DNA of 61,803 nucleotides from an uncultured Anaerolineales bacterium (GCA_937928795.1 CALFWB010000029.1:1-61803); one strand, 5' to 3'; shown: positions 18,409 to 27,240, numbered from the stretch's first letter. Notes: generated by a model from the letters alone, not told the origin. Program-made: numbers and translations.

Positions 18409-19392
18409 TCATCCTCCTTGAGGATACAAATGGCATCTCACGGAGTGACCATTGCCCATATCGGTAAATTCAGGGTCAACTTCAGAGCAGTGTGGCATAA
18501 CAAAGGGGCAGCGAGTGTGAAAGCTACACCCCTTAGGAATATTGACCGGGCTTGGAATCTCTCCTCGCGAGATCACTTTTGTCGGGCGCAAAGCTTCTTC
18601 CTCTTCGGAGACTACCGGGATTGAAGAAAGCAACATTTGAGTGTAGGGATGCAAGGGATTTCGGAAAAAATCGGCTGTATTAGCTATCTCGCAGATTTTC
18701 CCCAGATACATAATTGCTACCCGGCTGGCAACATTTCGCATTAGACTTAAGTCGTGGGTTATGAATAGGTAAGAAAGGTTGAATTGCTTTTGCAATTCCA
18801 ATAACAGATTAATCGTCTTTGCTTGAACCGAGACATCGAGTGCGGAAGTGGGTTCGTCTAAAATAACCAATGAGGGATTTGTCGCCAAAGCTCTGGCGAT
18901 TCCAATAATCTGTTTTTCACCACCGCTCAACATGCGCGGGTATTTATACATTGCCTCTGGCGGTAACCCGACAATCTCCAGCAAATAGATCACCATCTCC
19001 AAGCGATTGCGGTCTTTGCGATGAACCCGTAAAGGCATCTCCAGAATTTGTTTGATGTTTTGTCGCGGATTGAGGGATGAGCCGGGGTCTTGAAAGACAA
19101 TCTGGATTGCTTTTTGAAGTTCTTTCGGTCTTTTGTCGTTGGTGCCAATCTCGGTGTTCATGAAACGGATCTTACCGGCGGTCGGTTTATACATCCCTAC
19201 CACCGTATAAGCGACTGTGCTTTTCCCCGATCCCGACTCACCGACCAGCCCCAACGTCTCCCCCGAAAAGACATCGAACGAGACGCCATCAACAGCCTTG
19301 ACGGTAATCGGTTGCCGTTTTCCCAACATGCCCGTTTGACCAACAACAAAGTATTTTTTTAAGTGCTGAACGGACAGAATGGGTTGGCTCAT
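18409..19392 (-). CDS. Oligopeptide-type ABC transporter ATP-binding protein (OppF/DppF-like)
   Basis: The 327-residue ATPase has Walker A (GESGSGKST), signature LSGGEKQIIG, Walker B (LVILDEPTSALD) and the H-loop (FITHDLSL). The C-terminal oligo_HPY region contains PLHPYTQMLL and the Cys-rich CSFHTRCPFVMPHC, typical of Opp/Dpp ATPases and often carrying an Fe-S cluster. The signature LSGGEKQ differs from the common LSGGQRQ. Its start overlaps the stop of the OppD-like gene by four bases. With the partner ATPase it energises the permease pair encoded upstream. Confidence 0.95.
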   Translation of the reverse strand: MSQPILSVQHLKKYFVVGQTGMLGKRQPITVKAVDGVSFDVFSGETLGLVGESGSGKSTVAYTVVGMYKPTAGKIRFMNTEIGTNDKRPKELQKAIQIVFQDPGSSLNPRQNIKQILEMPLRVHRKDRNRLEMVIYLLEIVGLPPEAMYKYPRMLSGGEKQIIGIARALATNPSLVILDEPTSALDVSVQAKTINLLLELQKQFNLSYLFITHDLSLMRNVASRVAIMYLGKICEIANTADFFRNPLHPYTQMLLSSIPVVSEEEEALRPTKVISRGEIPSPVNIPKGCSFHTRCPFVMPHCSEVDPEFTDMGNGHSVRCHLYPQGG

Positions 19393-20399
19393 TGTTCCAC
19401 CTTCTGGTTAGAAGAGTATAAGAAACAGGCAACCGAGTGGTCTTGGTCTATCTCGGTCAAGGGAGGTTTTTCCCGTTTACAGATTTCCATAACATGAGGA
19501 CAACGCGGGTGAAAGCGACAACCGGTTGGAGGGTTGCGATAATCCGGGATGCGGCCGGGAATTCCGCTGGCAATTCCACCGCCCGTCAGACGGGGAACGG
19601 TTGCGATCAACCCTTGGGTGTAGGGATGTAGCGGTTGGGAAAAGATTTTCTTCGTTTTTGCGGTTTCGACAATCGAACCGGCATACATCACATAAACGCG
19701 ATTGGTCAGCTCGCGCACTACCCCAAGCGTGTGGGTAATCAGGATGACCGACATATTTCGACTCTCCACCAAATCGCGCAGCAAACGCAAGATTTGGTCT
19801 TGAATCGTTACATCTAAGGAAGTTCCTGGCTCATCAGCAATCAAAATCTCCGGATTGGTCGAGAGGGCCATCGCAATACAGACTCGCTGACGCATTCCAC
19901 CGCTCAATTGAATTGGGTAACTTTTCAACAAACGCTCAGGGTCAGCTAAGGCGACATCCTTCAATGCAGTAAGTGCTAATTCCCAACTCCTCTGGCGCGT
20001 GAGCGATAGATTGTTATCTTGAGCATTGCTTTGAATCACCGCTTGCATTTGCTCTCCAATTGTGAAAACCGGGTTCAACGCCGCAGTGGGGTCTTGAAAG
20101 ATCATCGAAATTCCCTGTCCCCGCACCAAGCGTAGGTCGCTATCTCTCATCTTCAATATGTCTCTGCCTTTGAAAAGGATTTCGCCGCGCAGGATTCGCC
20201 CTGGAGGCATCGGTAAAACGCGTAACACTGCCTTCATTGTTGTTGTTTTGCCGCAGCCTGTTTCTCCGACCAGACCAATCCGCTCGCCGGGAAACATACG
20301 TAGATTCACTCCATCGAGGACGCGCAATTCCCCGCCATAAACAGCGAAATTGACTGATAGATCTCGGATTTCAAGGAGAGGCGTTGTAACGTCGCTCAT
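19389..20399 (-). CDS. Oligopeptide-type ABC transporter ATP-binding protein (OppD/DppD-like)
   Basis: The ATPase has Walker A (GETGCGKTT), signature LSGGMRQRVC, Walker B (ILIADEPGTSLD) and the C-terminal PLHPYTQGLI and CRFHPRCPHVMEIC region of Opp/Dpp ATPases. A longer reading from 20438 would overlap oppC by 38 bp; the ATG at 20399 has a GAGGAAG site ending 6 bp upstream and overlaps nothing, so it is preferred (336 residues). Walker B contains GTSLD where PTSALD is usual, a mild variation. It is transcribed between oppC-like and oppF-like genes. Confidence 0.94.
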   Translation of the reverse strand: MSDVTTPLLEIRDLSVNFAVYGGELRVLDGVNLRMFPGERIGLVGETGCGKTTTMKAVLRVLPMPPGRILRGEILFKGRDILKMRDSDLRLVRGQGISMIFQDPTAALNPVFTIGEQMQAVIQSNAQDNNLSLTRQRSWELALTALKDVALADPERLLKSYPIQLSGGMRQRVCIAMALSTNPEILIADEPGTSLDVTIQDQILRLLRDLVESRNMSVILITHTLGVVRELTNRVYVMYAGSIVETAKTKKIFSQPLHPYTQGLIATVPRLTGGGIASGIPGRIPDYRNPPTGCRFHPRCPHVMEICKREKPPLTEIDQDHSVACFLYSSNQKVEQ

Positions 20400-20400
20400 A

Positions 20401-21330
20401 CTATGCTTCCTCGGAGGCAAACATATCTCGAATACCATCGCCTAAAAGGTTGAAGCCCAAAACGATGACTACAATCGCCAAGGCAGGAAAAACTGCGATC
20501 CACCACTGATCGGGCAAGTATTTTGCACCGTCAGCGATCATCGTACCCAAGCTGGGTTCGGGAGGTTGAACCCCCAAACCGACAAAGCTAAGCATCGAGC
20601 CGATGATGATCACCCAGGCAATATCGATACTCATTTTGGTCAGGATGGGGGAGATTGTATTGGGAAAGATTTCGCGGAAAAGGATATGGGCTGTACTTGC
20701 TCCAGTAACCTCAGCGGCTATGACAAAATATTCATTGCGCAAAGCTGTGGCTAAACCGTAAACCAATCGTGTGTACCATGGCCACCACATCAAAGAGACA
20801 GCCATCATACTGTTCCAAAGATTTGGCTTCAAAACCGAGGCAACCGCCAGAGCCAATACCAAGGGCGGCACAGCCAAAAAGATGTCAGTCACGCGCATGA
20901 TGAGGGTGTCGATCCATGTGTTGTGATAATAGCCGGCTAGCAGGCCCAACAGAACGCCGGGGGGAACAACCAGACTAAGAACAACCACACCCATCAGCAA
21001 GGAGGAACGCATTCCGAAAAGAATGCGGCTGAAGATGTCTCGCCCAATTTGATCGGTACCCAGCCAGTAAGTTGCGCTCGGTGGTTTTTTGGCATTGGCG
21101 AAATCGGTGAAAGGACCGGCATGAGCCGGATATGGAGCCACATATGGCGCAAAAGCTGCTAACAAGATCACAGTAACCACTACCAGTAATCCCATCACAG
21201 AAATAGGATTGCGGGAAAACTTATACCAATTGCGCCCGATCTCTTCACGCCGGGAGGCGCGTTGGAGTTGTTTAATCTGTTCTAATGACAAGGATGATCG
21301 ATGAAGACTTGAACTCGTTGAAACTTGCAT
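20401..21330 (-). CDS. Oligopeptide-type ABC transporter permease (OppC/DppC-like)
   Basis: The 309-residue protein has an N-terminal OppC_N segment (RNPISVMGLLVVVTVILLAAFAPYVAPYP), the periplasmic YWLGTDQIGRDIFSR signature found in DppC/OppC, and five to six membrane segments. The EAA loop region is ASTAHILFREIFPN. It pairs with the OppB-like permease (stop and start one base apart) to form the channel of the importer. Confidence 0.94.
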   Translation of the reverse strand: MQVSTSSSLHRSSLSLEQIKQLQRASRREEIGRNWYKFSRNPISVMGLLVVVTVILLAAFAPYVAPYPAHAGPFTDFANAKKPPSATYWLGTDQIGRDIFSRILFGMRSSLLMGVVVLSLVVPPGVLLGLLAGYYHNTWIDTLIMRVTDIFLAVPPLVLALAVASVLKPNLWNSMMAVSLMWWPWYTRLVYGLATALRNEYFVIAAEVTGASTAHILFREIFPNTISPILTKMSIDIAWVIIIGSMLSFVGLGVQPPEPSLGTMIADGAKYLPDQWWIAVFPALAIVVIVLGFNLLGDGIRDMFASEEA

Positions 21331-21331
21331 C

Positions 21332-22360
21332 TCATTCTCCCTTTGCAGCTCGCAGACGGATGCGTGGATCTAGATAAGCAACGATCAAATCAACAAGGAT
21401 GTTCATAATGGCAAACGCTGCTCCAAAAACCAAAATAACAGCCGAGATGGCGTTCAGATCTTTGTACAACATTGCATTCATTCCATACCGCGCCATGCCA
21501 GGCCAGTTAAAGATACTTTCCACAATGAAGGCAACCGATAGGATGGCTGCGATATCCAAACCAAGAATAGAGATGGTTGGGATTAGGGAAGGTTTAAGAA
21601 GAAAACGGCTCATGATGGCGCGTTCCGAGACACCCAAAGCACGCATGTTGGCAATGTAGTCCTTGGTCAGGTTATCCGCCATGGATGAGCGAGTGATACG
21701 AGCGGCTTGGGCAATCGAACCCATCGCCAACGACAAAGATGGCAAAACAATATGCCAAAGAGCGTCCACAAAGGTACTAAATTGACCTTGGATCAAGGCA
21801 TCAACGGTCACTAATCCGGTAATTTTTGGGGGGAGGGGGACGTTTTCACTGACTCGGCCGATGATAGGGAACCATTTGAGCGCAAATCCGAACAATAATA
21901 TGAAGAGAATAGCAAAGATATACGAAGGGGTGACAATTCCGGCGTAGGAGAATAAACGGCTTAGATTATCAATCCAACTATCTTTATAGCGAGCGGATAG
22001 AATCCCCATCCCGATTCCAAAAACCGCAGCAATCAGAGCAGCATAGAGAGCCAATTCTAGCGAAGCGGGCAGCGTTTCCTTGATGTCATAGGTAACTGGC
22101 CGCTGAGTGATCAACGACAAACCGAAATCACCGCGTACGGCGTCGCGCAACCAATAGTAATATTGGATAGCAATGGGCTGGTCAAGGTGCATTTGCTCAC
22201 GCAAGCGATCGACAACCCATTGCGGGGCACGGGCGCCGACAGCCATCCGAGCAGGATCACCAGGCATGATGCGAGCGATGACGAAGATGACAATCGAAAG
22301 GCCTAACAGAACAAAGACAGAATAGAGAGCTCGCTGGATCAGGAAACGCAGCATGGACAT
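21332..22360 (-). CDS. Oligopeptide-type ABC transporter permease (OppB/DppB-like)
   Basis: The 342-residue protein opens with LRFLIQRALYSVFVLLGLSIVIFVIARIMPGDPARM, the classic DppB/OppB N-terminus, and has six predicted membrane helices. The EAA-loop region is MRALGVSERAIMSRFLLKPSLIP. GGAG lies 7 bp upstream of the ATG at 22360. It is separated from the upstream solute-binding protein gene by 122 bp holding a strong RNA hairpin (22398-22444), which likely lowers permease expression relative to the binding protein. Confidence 0.94.
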   Translation of the reverse strand: MSMLRFLIQRALYSVFVLLGLSIVIFVIARIMPGDPARMAVGARAPQWVVDRLREQMHLDQPIAIQYYYWLRDAVRGDFGLSLITQRPVTYDIKETLPASLELALYAALIAAVFGIGMGILSARYKDSWIDNLSRLFSYAGIVTPSYIFAILFILLFGFALKWFPIIGRVSENVPLPPKITGLVTVDALIQGQFSTFVDALWHIVLPSLSLAMGSIAQAARITRSSMADNLTKDYIANMRALGVSERAIMSRFLLKPSLIPTISILGLDIAAILSVAFIVESIFNWPGMARYGMNAMLYKDLNAISAVILVFGAAFAIMNILVDLIVAYLDPRIRLRAAKGE

Positions 22361-22397
22361 AGACGATCTCCAATCGTTCCCTATCCTATTTGGAGAG

Positions 22398-22444
22398 GAG
22401 GGGAGAAGTTGACCTCCAGAAAGGTTACTGGAACTTCTCCCCTC
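22398..22444 (-). promoter_or_regulatory. Intercistronic RNA hairpin between binding protein and permease genes
   Basis: GAGGGGAGAAGTT at 22398-22410 pairs perfectly with AACTTCTCCCCTC at 22432-22444 (13-bp stem, 21-nt loop). There is no T run, so it is more likely an mRNA-stabilising or attenuating hairpin than a full terminator. Such hairpins after substrate-binding protein genes commonly keep that protein in excess. Confidence 0.65.
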
Positions 22445-22482
22445 AATTTGAGCAGGACAGGGATGCTAGTGCTCAAAGGATT

Positions 22483-24177
22483 TTATTGACAGTCGACTCC
22501 AATCTGCGGCAGGAAGAAGAAGTAGCCCATCAACATGCTTGTTTCACCGCGTGCCGCCGGAAAGTCCACGCAAGAGCGAACGGCGTGTTTTTCAACTTGG
22601 TCATATACCCAAATTGAGACCGCGTTCTCTACCAATTGGCGTTGAATAGCACGATATTTCTCGAAGCGTTGTTGTTCATCAAGGGTCGCCAAAGCGTCGT
22701 CGATTGCTGCGTCTAACGCTGGGTCGAGCAACCATTCGTTCTGCTGCCAGGTGTTCGCTGTGCTCGAATGGTAACGCTGCTTGAGCATTAAGCCTGCTTC
22801 CGGTAGATCGGAGGAGACGTAAATGGTGACAATGTGAGGTGATGTCTCTTGCTTGCTCGTGTTTTCAACGACACTCAACCATGGCGATTTGGTGATCTCG
22901 ACCTTAATTCCAATTTCCGCCATATTGGATTGGAACAAGAGAGCAAATTTCTCTTCGTCTGGCACCTCAGATACCCAGTGCATCTGCACCGGATATTTAT
23001 CTAGTTCGTTGGCATATTGGCATTGGGCAAGTTCCTCTCTAGCTTTGTCTAGATCGCGTTTATATGGGGTGATTGTGCCATCATGTCCTGCCAGAGAAGA
23101 CGGCACTGGGCCGACGGTTTGCTTGGTACCGGGCCACTCCAAACCAACCGCTGCATCGTAATCGAAAGCATACGACATAGCACGGCGGCAGTGAACGTCA
23201 TCAGTGGGTGGAATGCGATTGTTAATCATGAAATAAAAGGTGGTCATGCCTGGCAGAGCAACAATATCCACTCCCTGGATCTTATCTAAAGCTTCGTAGG
23301 CTTCGAAGGACTGCCACTGATCAGAGATTTCCAATTCACCTTTCTCCATCAAGCTGCGCACCGTCACGGCCTCGGTGGTGCCGATATAGCGCACCTCATC
23401 TGGAGCATTGGGGACAAATTCACCCCACCACTCGGTGTTTTTCTCCATCAGCAAATATTGTTCCAGGGGGAATTCCTTAACTTTGTATGGGCCCGATCCG
23501 GCATCGTTGGTCTGTAGCCATTCTTTGGCATAATCGCCAAATTCACCATAAGGGCCCTCGGGCTTGATATGTTCTCGGACTAGTTTTTCGTTGAGAACAT
23601 ACAAGCGGGTTAGGCTGGGTAGGAAGAGAGCGGTTGGAGCTTCGATCTTGAATTGCACGGTGTAGTCATCCAAGGCTTCGACGCTCTCTACACCCGCTGT
23701 AACCAAGTAAGCAAATCCTTCTCCGATGGTTGCCAAGCGGTTGTAGGAGAAGACAACATCCGAGGCTTTCAAAGGTGTACCATCGTGGAATTTGACATCC
23801 TGGCGGAGCTTGAAGGTATAAGTTTTGCCATCTTCAGAAATCTCCCAAGACTCAGCAAGCCAGGGATCCACACTCCCTTTGGCATTTGGAAATACCAGGG
23901 AATCGTATAGATTAATCAGGGAACTGGCAGCGACATAGTCATTTCCAACTGCCGGGTCAATGCGGTTGGGCCAAGAATGAGTAACCCGCAAAACTCTTTT
24001 CCCCGCCGCCGGCTCAGGGGGAGCGCTGGTCTCTGCAGGTGCCTGCGTAGCTGCAGGTTGCTCCCCCCCACTAGAGGGAGCAGAGGTAGGCTGGGGAGCA
24101 GGGGAACATTGTGCCAGCAAGATGCTCAATGCCAGCACGAGCGCTAAAAGAACGAATGTTTTTTGTCTTGAAACCAT
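22483..24177 (-). CDS. ABC transporter solute-binding lipoprotein (SBP_bac_5 family)
   Basis: The 564-residue protein has a signal peptide ending in a lipobox-like LLAQC (Cys about residue 24), then a Pro/Ser/Ala-rich linker and a family-5 extracellular binding domain (VLRVTHSWPNRIDPAVGND, TYTFKLRQDVKFHDGTPLKASDVVFSYNRL). Family 5 proteins bind peptides, nickel, glycosides or other organic ligands. The neighbouring hydantoinase, racemase and M24 peptidase suggest a cyclic amide or short peptide. AAGGAG precedes the ATG with 7-bp spacing. It is the first transport gene of the operon, and palindromes just upstream may be operator sites. Confidence 0.93.
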   Translation of the reverse strand: MVSRQKTFVLLALVLALSILLAQCSPAPQPTSAPSSGGEQPAATQAPAETSAPPEPAAGKRVLRVTHSWPNRIDPAVGNDYVAASSLINLYDSLVFPNAKGSVDPWLAESWEISEDGKTYTFKLRQDVKFHDGTPLKASDVVFSYNRLATIGEGFAYLVTAGVESVEALDDYTVQFKIEAPTALFLPSLTRLYVLNEKLVREHIKPEGPYGEFGDYAKEWLQTNDAGSGPYKVKEFPLEQYLLMEKNTEWWGEFVPNAPDEVRYIGTTEAVTVRSLMEKGELEISDQWQSFEAYEALDKIQGVDIVALPGMTTFYFMINNRIPPTDDVHCRRAMSYAFDYDAAVGLEWPGTKQTVGPVPSSLAGHDGTITPYKRDLDKAREELAQCQYANELDKYPVQMHWVSEVPDEEKFALLFQSNMAEIGIKVEITKSPWLSVVENTSKQETSPHIVTIYVSSDLPEAGLMLKQRYHSSTANTWQQNEWLLDPALDAAIDDALATLDEQQRFEKYRAIQRQLVENAVSIWVYDQVEKHAVRSCVDFPAARGETSMLMGYFFFLPQIGVDCQ

Positions 24178-24193
24178 CTCTTCTCTCCTTGAG

Positions 24194-24226
24194 GTTAAGA
24201 TTTAACGGGAAGATTGAAAATTTTCA
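24194..24226. promoter_or_regulatory. Two short palindromes upstream of the binding-protein gene (possible operator)
   Basis: GTTAAGATTTAAC (24194-24206) and the perfect 12-bp palindrome TGAAAATTTTCA (24215-24226) lie in the 75-bp gap between the XRE-cupin gene at 24253 and the binding-protein gene. Position suggests binding by one of the two XRE-cupin proteins; there is no direct proof. Confidence 0.4.
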
Positions 24227-24252
24227 GGTAAAACACACCTCAACGTTGCCGA

Positions 24253-24852
24253 TCACTGCACCTCCTTTCTGATCACAAAAGAAACCTTTTGAGAGTTAGG
24301 AGTTGGGCGCATAGTTGCGTAGGCGTAAAGGAGAACGCTCAACTCGCCGGTCTCATTGGTCAGGGTATGGGATTGGTTAGCAGCAAAAGCAGCACTATCC
24401 CCCTCGCTGAGAATGATCCTTTCCTCTCCAACCTCGAGGGCAACTTCACCGCTAAGGACAATACAAAAGTTCTCTCCTTCTTCCGATGCGTCTACGGTCA
24501 GAGACATTCCGCTAGGCAAGTTGAATTGCCAAACCCTCAGGCGAGATGGCTCATCGACCGGGGTGAGTGGCAATTCGTGAGTGCTCGAATAGTCCACATC
24601 CTGAAAAGAAGCCAAGCTCTTACGGGTTACAAAAGCTAAGTTAGCCCTGCTTTCTTCTTCAAAAAAATAGCGAACATTCACATCTAAAGCATTAGCAATT
24701 TCCACCAAGCTGGAGATCGACGGCGTCGTCTTATCCCGCTCTAGTTGAGAAAGATAGCTGGTGGACAAATTCGTCTTCTGGCTTAACTCTGCCAAGGTCA
24801 TATTTCGCTCGTTACGTAAGGACTTAATTCGCTCGCCAATGCTTTTTACCAT
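24253..24852 (-). CDS. XRE-cupin transcriptional regulator 1
   Basis: The 199-residue protein has an XRE/Cro helix-turn-helix at residues 6-60 (IGERIKSLRNERNMTLAELSQKTNLSTSYLSQLERDKTTPS) and a C-terminal cupin_2 domain (about 110-185, with GEVALEVGEERIILSEGDSAAF). This SutR/PuuR-like architecture senses a small ligand in the cupin and controls catabolic genes. The gene directly precedes the importer-hydantoinase genes on the same strand, so local control is likely. It is a diverged paralogue of the protein at 24905. Confidence 0.92.
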   Translation of the reverse strand: MVKSIGERIKSLRNERNMTLAELSQKTNLSTSYLSQLERDKTTPSISSLVEIANALDVNVRYFFEEESRANLAFVTRKSLASFQDVDYSSTHELPLTPVDEPSRLRVWQFNLPSGMSLTVDASEEGENFCIVLSGEVALEVGEERIILSEGDSAAFAANQSHTLTNETGELSVLLYAYATMRPTPNSQKVSFVIRKEVQ

Positions 24853-24904
24853 TTGGGTTTCCTGAAAAGAGGTACGAAAACAACCTGAGAGGTAACTTTT
24901 ACGC

Positions 24905-25468
24905 CTAAAAAATAGCTGGCGTGATCATGGATAAGACCACTGTGGGATGGTCGGTGTGATTGACCAAACGATGTTTCAGGGAAGAATGAAAATAAATGCT
25001 ATCACCGACAAAGAGATCATAGAAAGTATCCTCGAGCAGAACGCGCAATACACCGGAAATTACATAGTAAAATTCTTCACCAAAGTGAGCGCGTTCTTCA
25101 TCATATTGGAGACCTTGATTGGGGGGCAAGAGAGTAAGGATGAAAGACTGAAAGGTGGCGCGCGGCAGCCGGTCCATCAGAGGAGAGTAAATCACCGAAG
25201 AACCTTCGATACGAAAGGTCTGGCGTTCGCCTTTGCGCACAATTTTTGGGGGATGAATGGTTTCGGGGAAAAAGTCGGTAATTTTGATATCAAGTGCTTC
25301 GGCAATAGCATACAGGGTTGTGATCGAAGGGGCAACTTTCCCATTTTCGAGTTGGGATAGAAAACCGGGGGTACAATTTGTTTTTCGGGCAAGCTCATCC
25401 AGCGTCCACTCACGCCGCAGACGCATTTCCCGAATGCGTTGCCCAATACCGGTTATTACAGTATCCAT
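24905..25468 (-). CDS. XRE-cupin transcriptional regulator 2
   Basis: The 187-residue protein has an XRE helix-turn-helix (residues 7-62, GQRIREMRLRREWTLDELARKTNCTPGFLSQLENGKVAPS) and a C-terminal cupin (ARTHFGEEFYYVISGVLRV-type region with FVGDSIYFHSSLKHRLVNH). It is the first gene of the 13-kb minus-strand block. A promoter (25502-25475) and a perfect 10-bp inverted repeat that overlaps the start codon region suggest autoregulation. Two XRE-cupin paralogues in tandem heading one catabolic operon is uncommon; they may sense different intermediates. Confidence 0.92.
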   Translation of the reverse strand: MDTVITGIGQRIREMRLRREWTLDELARKTNCTPGFLSQLENGKVAPSITTLYAIAEALDIKITDFFPETIHPPKIVRKGERQTFRIEGSSVIYSPLMDRLPRATFQSFILTLLPPNQGLQYDEERAHFGEEFYYVISGVLRVLLEDTFYDLFVGDSIYFHSSLKHRLVNHTDHPTVVLSMITPAIF

Positions 25469-25493
25469 AAACTTATTTTAACTATACTGTAAT
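25455..25493. promoter_or_regulatory. Perfect 10-bp inverted repeat over the XRE-cupin start (candidate operator)
   Basis: ATTACAGTAT (25455-25464) and ATACTGTAAT (25484-25493) are exact inverted copies separated by 19 bp. They flank the -10 box and reach the start region of the XRE-cupin gene, ideal for autorepression by a dimeric HTH protein. Confidence 0.6.
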
Positions 25494-25502
25494 TTTTGTC
25501 AA
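25475..25502 (-). promoter_or_regulatory. Sigma-70-type promoter of the hydantoinase operon
   Basis: On the minus strand TTGACA (25502-25497), a 16-bp spacer and TAAAAT (25480-25475) end only about 7 bp before the start codon at 25468. The transcript would be nearly leaderless, which is unusual and suggests tight control through the overlapping inverted repeat. Confidence 0.6.
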
Positions 25503-25755
25503 GGGTAAATTTTATTTAGTTAAGATGCGAATTCGGACTGACTTAATAAAGAGCACAAAGTTAGATGCAGTGCTGCTTTGGACAATATCAATCAGTAATT
25601 ATCCCCACGTCCTAATATTGAGACAGAAGCCAAGTGCTCGGTAATAATCTTAGTAGTGGCTCAGCTTTCTAGCGAGTTCTGTACTATAATTCTTCCACAC
25701 CTGTTTACAAGGTCCATCGGATTCCCTTTACATTCATGCTTAGGAGAAACCTTCA

Positions 25756-27240
25756 ATGGTCAATCCCGTGTATTTAGTCTATCAACTCAAGGTTACTTTA
25801 AAAGACAGCAACCCGCCGATTTGGCGCCGCATTCAGGTTCCGGCGAATATCAGTCTCGGAACTTTGCACACCATTTTGCAAATTGTTATGGGTTGGGAAA
25901 ACGAGCATCCGCACGTATTTCAAATCGGTAGAGAAGCATACACCTCGTCGTTTGATATAGACAGCGGGTGGAGTCTTGAAGAAGAAGACGAAGATAGCTT
26001 TCGCCTTGATCAAGTGCTCTACCAAGAGGGTCAAAGGTTCGAGTATGAGTATGACTTCGGGGATGGCTGGGTGCATCAAATTGTGGTGGAAAAGATCCTT
26101 TTTCAAGACGTGCCCCTTGAACATCCCATTTGTCTTGATGGAGAACGAGCCTGTCCGCCTGAGGATATCGGTGGAATTTGGGGTTATGAAGACTTTCTCA
26201 ATGCCCTCAGCGATCCAGACCACCCCCAGCATAACGAATTCTCGCAATGGTATGGCGGGGATTTCGACCCCGAAGCTTTTGATCTAGAAGAAGTCAATGC
26301 GCAGTTGGGTGAACTCCCCTTAAGTCTTTTAGAATCCTGGAGTGAGCTCGATACGTTCGTTGACCAACCTGAAAGCATCGCAAAATATTGGAAAAATGCT
26401 TTTGACCCTGAAGTCCAAGAGGTTGGAAAATGGGTGTACGTAAACCGACTTGTGCAGGAGATGCTCAATTATTTTCGAGACCATAAAGTCATTGCGAAAA
26501 AGTCAAACGGAGAGCTTCCGTTAAGGGCAATAAAACACTTTGTGCGGCAACTTATCCTCCTCATGCACGGCGAGGTTACGGCTGAAGACGAGGAAAATAT
26601 TCAGAAAATTCGCAAACAAAGTGATGTCCTCTTGATAAACCTCGCCTTAATCTTGATTGAGTCTGGCTATTTGGCTATCAGTATCCCAGGTCATCCCTGG
26701 CATATTACGTCTTTAGGAGAGCGTTTTTTGGCGGCGCCTGTATCAGCCCAGCTCTGGTATCTCTTCCTTAACTGGTGGCTAAAAACAGATTGGTCACAGT
26801 TAGTTGATGAGCCGGCTATCCAGATGATGGTTGAAGGTATGAATCTGGAGATAGTCAGGGAAGTGCTGATGCGAATCCGTGAAGTGGACCCGCAAGAGAT
26901 GATTGACTTTGATGAGATGGCTGCGTCCATGCTAGGTGAACTCATGAACGAGATCAATACGGATGAGATCACCGCAATGGTCAACGCCAGTTTTAACCTC
27001 ATTATCTGGCTTGTAATTCTTCTTCCATTGCGGGAATTTAGGGTCATTGAGATGGAGGAGCTTCCAACTGTCGACAGGGAGGAATCTCTTTTCCGAGTTC
27101 CCAAATTTCGCCTTCATGCGGCGCAGAAAGGTCTCCTAGAAGGTTTCTTGGCCTATCTTGATGAGATTTATTCCGATCCCGATTACGGTTTTGAGGACGA
27201 TTTCAACCTCAACGACCATGAAGAGGGCCCAAGCTTTTGA
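25756..27240 (+). CDS. pRiA4b ORF-3-like domain protein
   Basis: The 494-residue protein starts VYLVYQLKVTLKDSNPPIWRRIQVPANISLGTLHTILQIVMGWENEHPHVFQIG, matching the PRiA4_ORF3 domain (PF07929). That domain continues to about residue 180 with FEYEYDFGDGWVHQIVVEK and CPPEDIGGIWGYEDFLNALSDPDHPQHNEF. It was first seen on plasmids and near IS elements, and its biochemical role is unknown. Residues 190-494 are a helical region with no recognised family. The flanking sequences show no transposon ends. The gene stands alone with 287 bp upstream that contain a TATAAT at 25684-25689. Confidence 0.85.
   Translation: MVNPVYLVYQLKVTLKDSNPPIWRRIQVPANISLGTLHTILQIVMGWENEHPHVFQIGREAYTSSFDIDSGWSLEEEDEDSFRLDQVLYQEGQRFEYEYDFGDGWVHQIVVEKILFQDVPLEHPICLDGERACPPEDIGGIWGYEDFLNALSDPDHPQHNEFSQWYGGDFDPEAFDLEEVNAQLGELPLSLLESWSELDTFVDQPESIAKYWKNAFDPEVQEVGKWVYVNRLVQEMLNYFRDHKVIAKKSNGELPLRAIKHFVRQLILLMHGEVTAEDEENIQKIRKQSDVLLINLALILIESGYLAISIPGHPWHITSLGERFLAAPVSAQLWYLFLNWWLKTDWSQLVDEPAIQMMVEGMNLEIVREVLMRIREVDPQEMIDFDEMAASMLGELMNEINTDEITAMVNASFNLIIWLVILLPLREFRVIEMEELPTVDREESLFRVPKFRLHAAQKGLLEGFLAYLDEIYSDPDYGFEDDFNLNDHEEGPSF

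Noticed and set aside
25756-27240. pRiA4b-like gene as part of an insertion sequence
   Set aside because: No transposase, terminal inverted repeats or target duplication were seen on either side.
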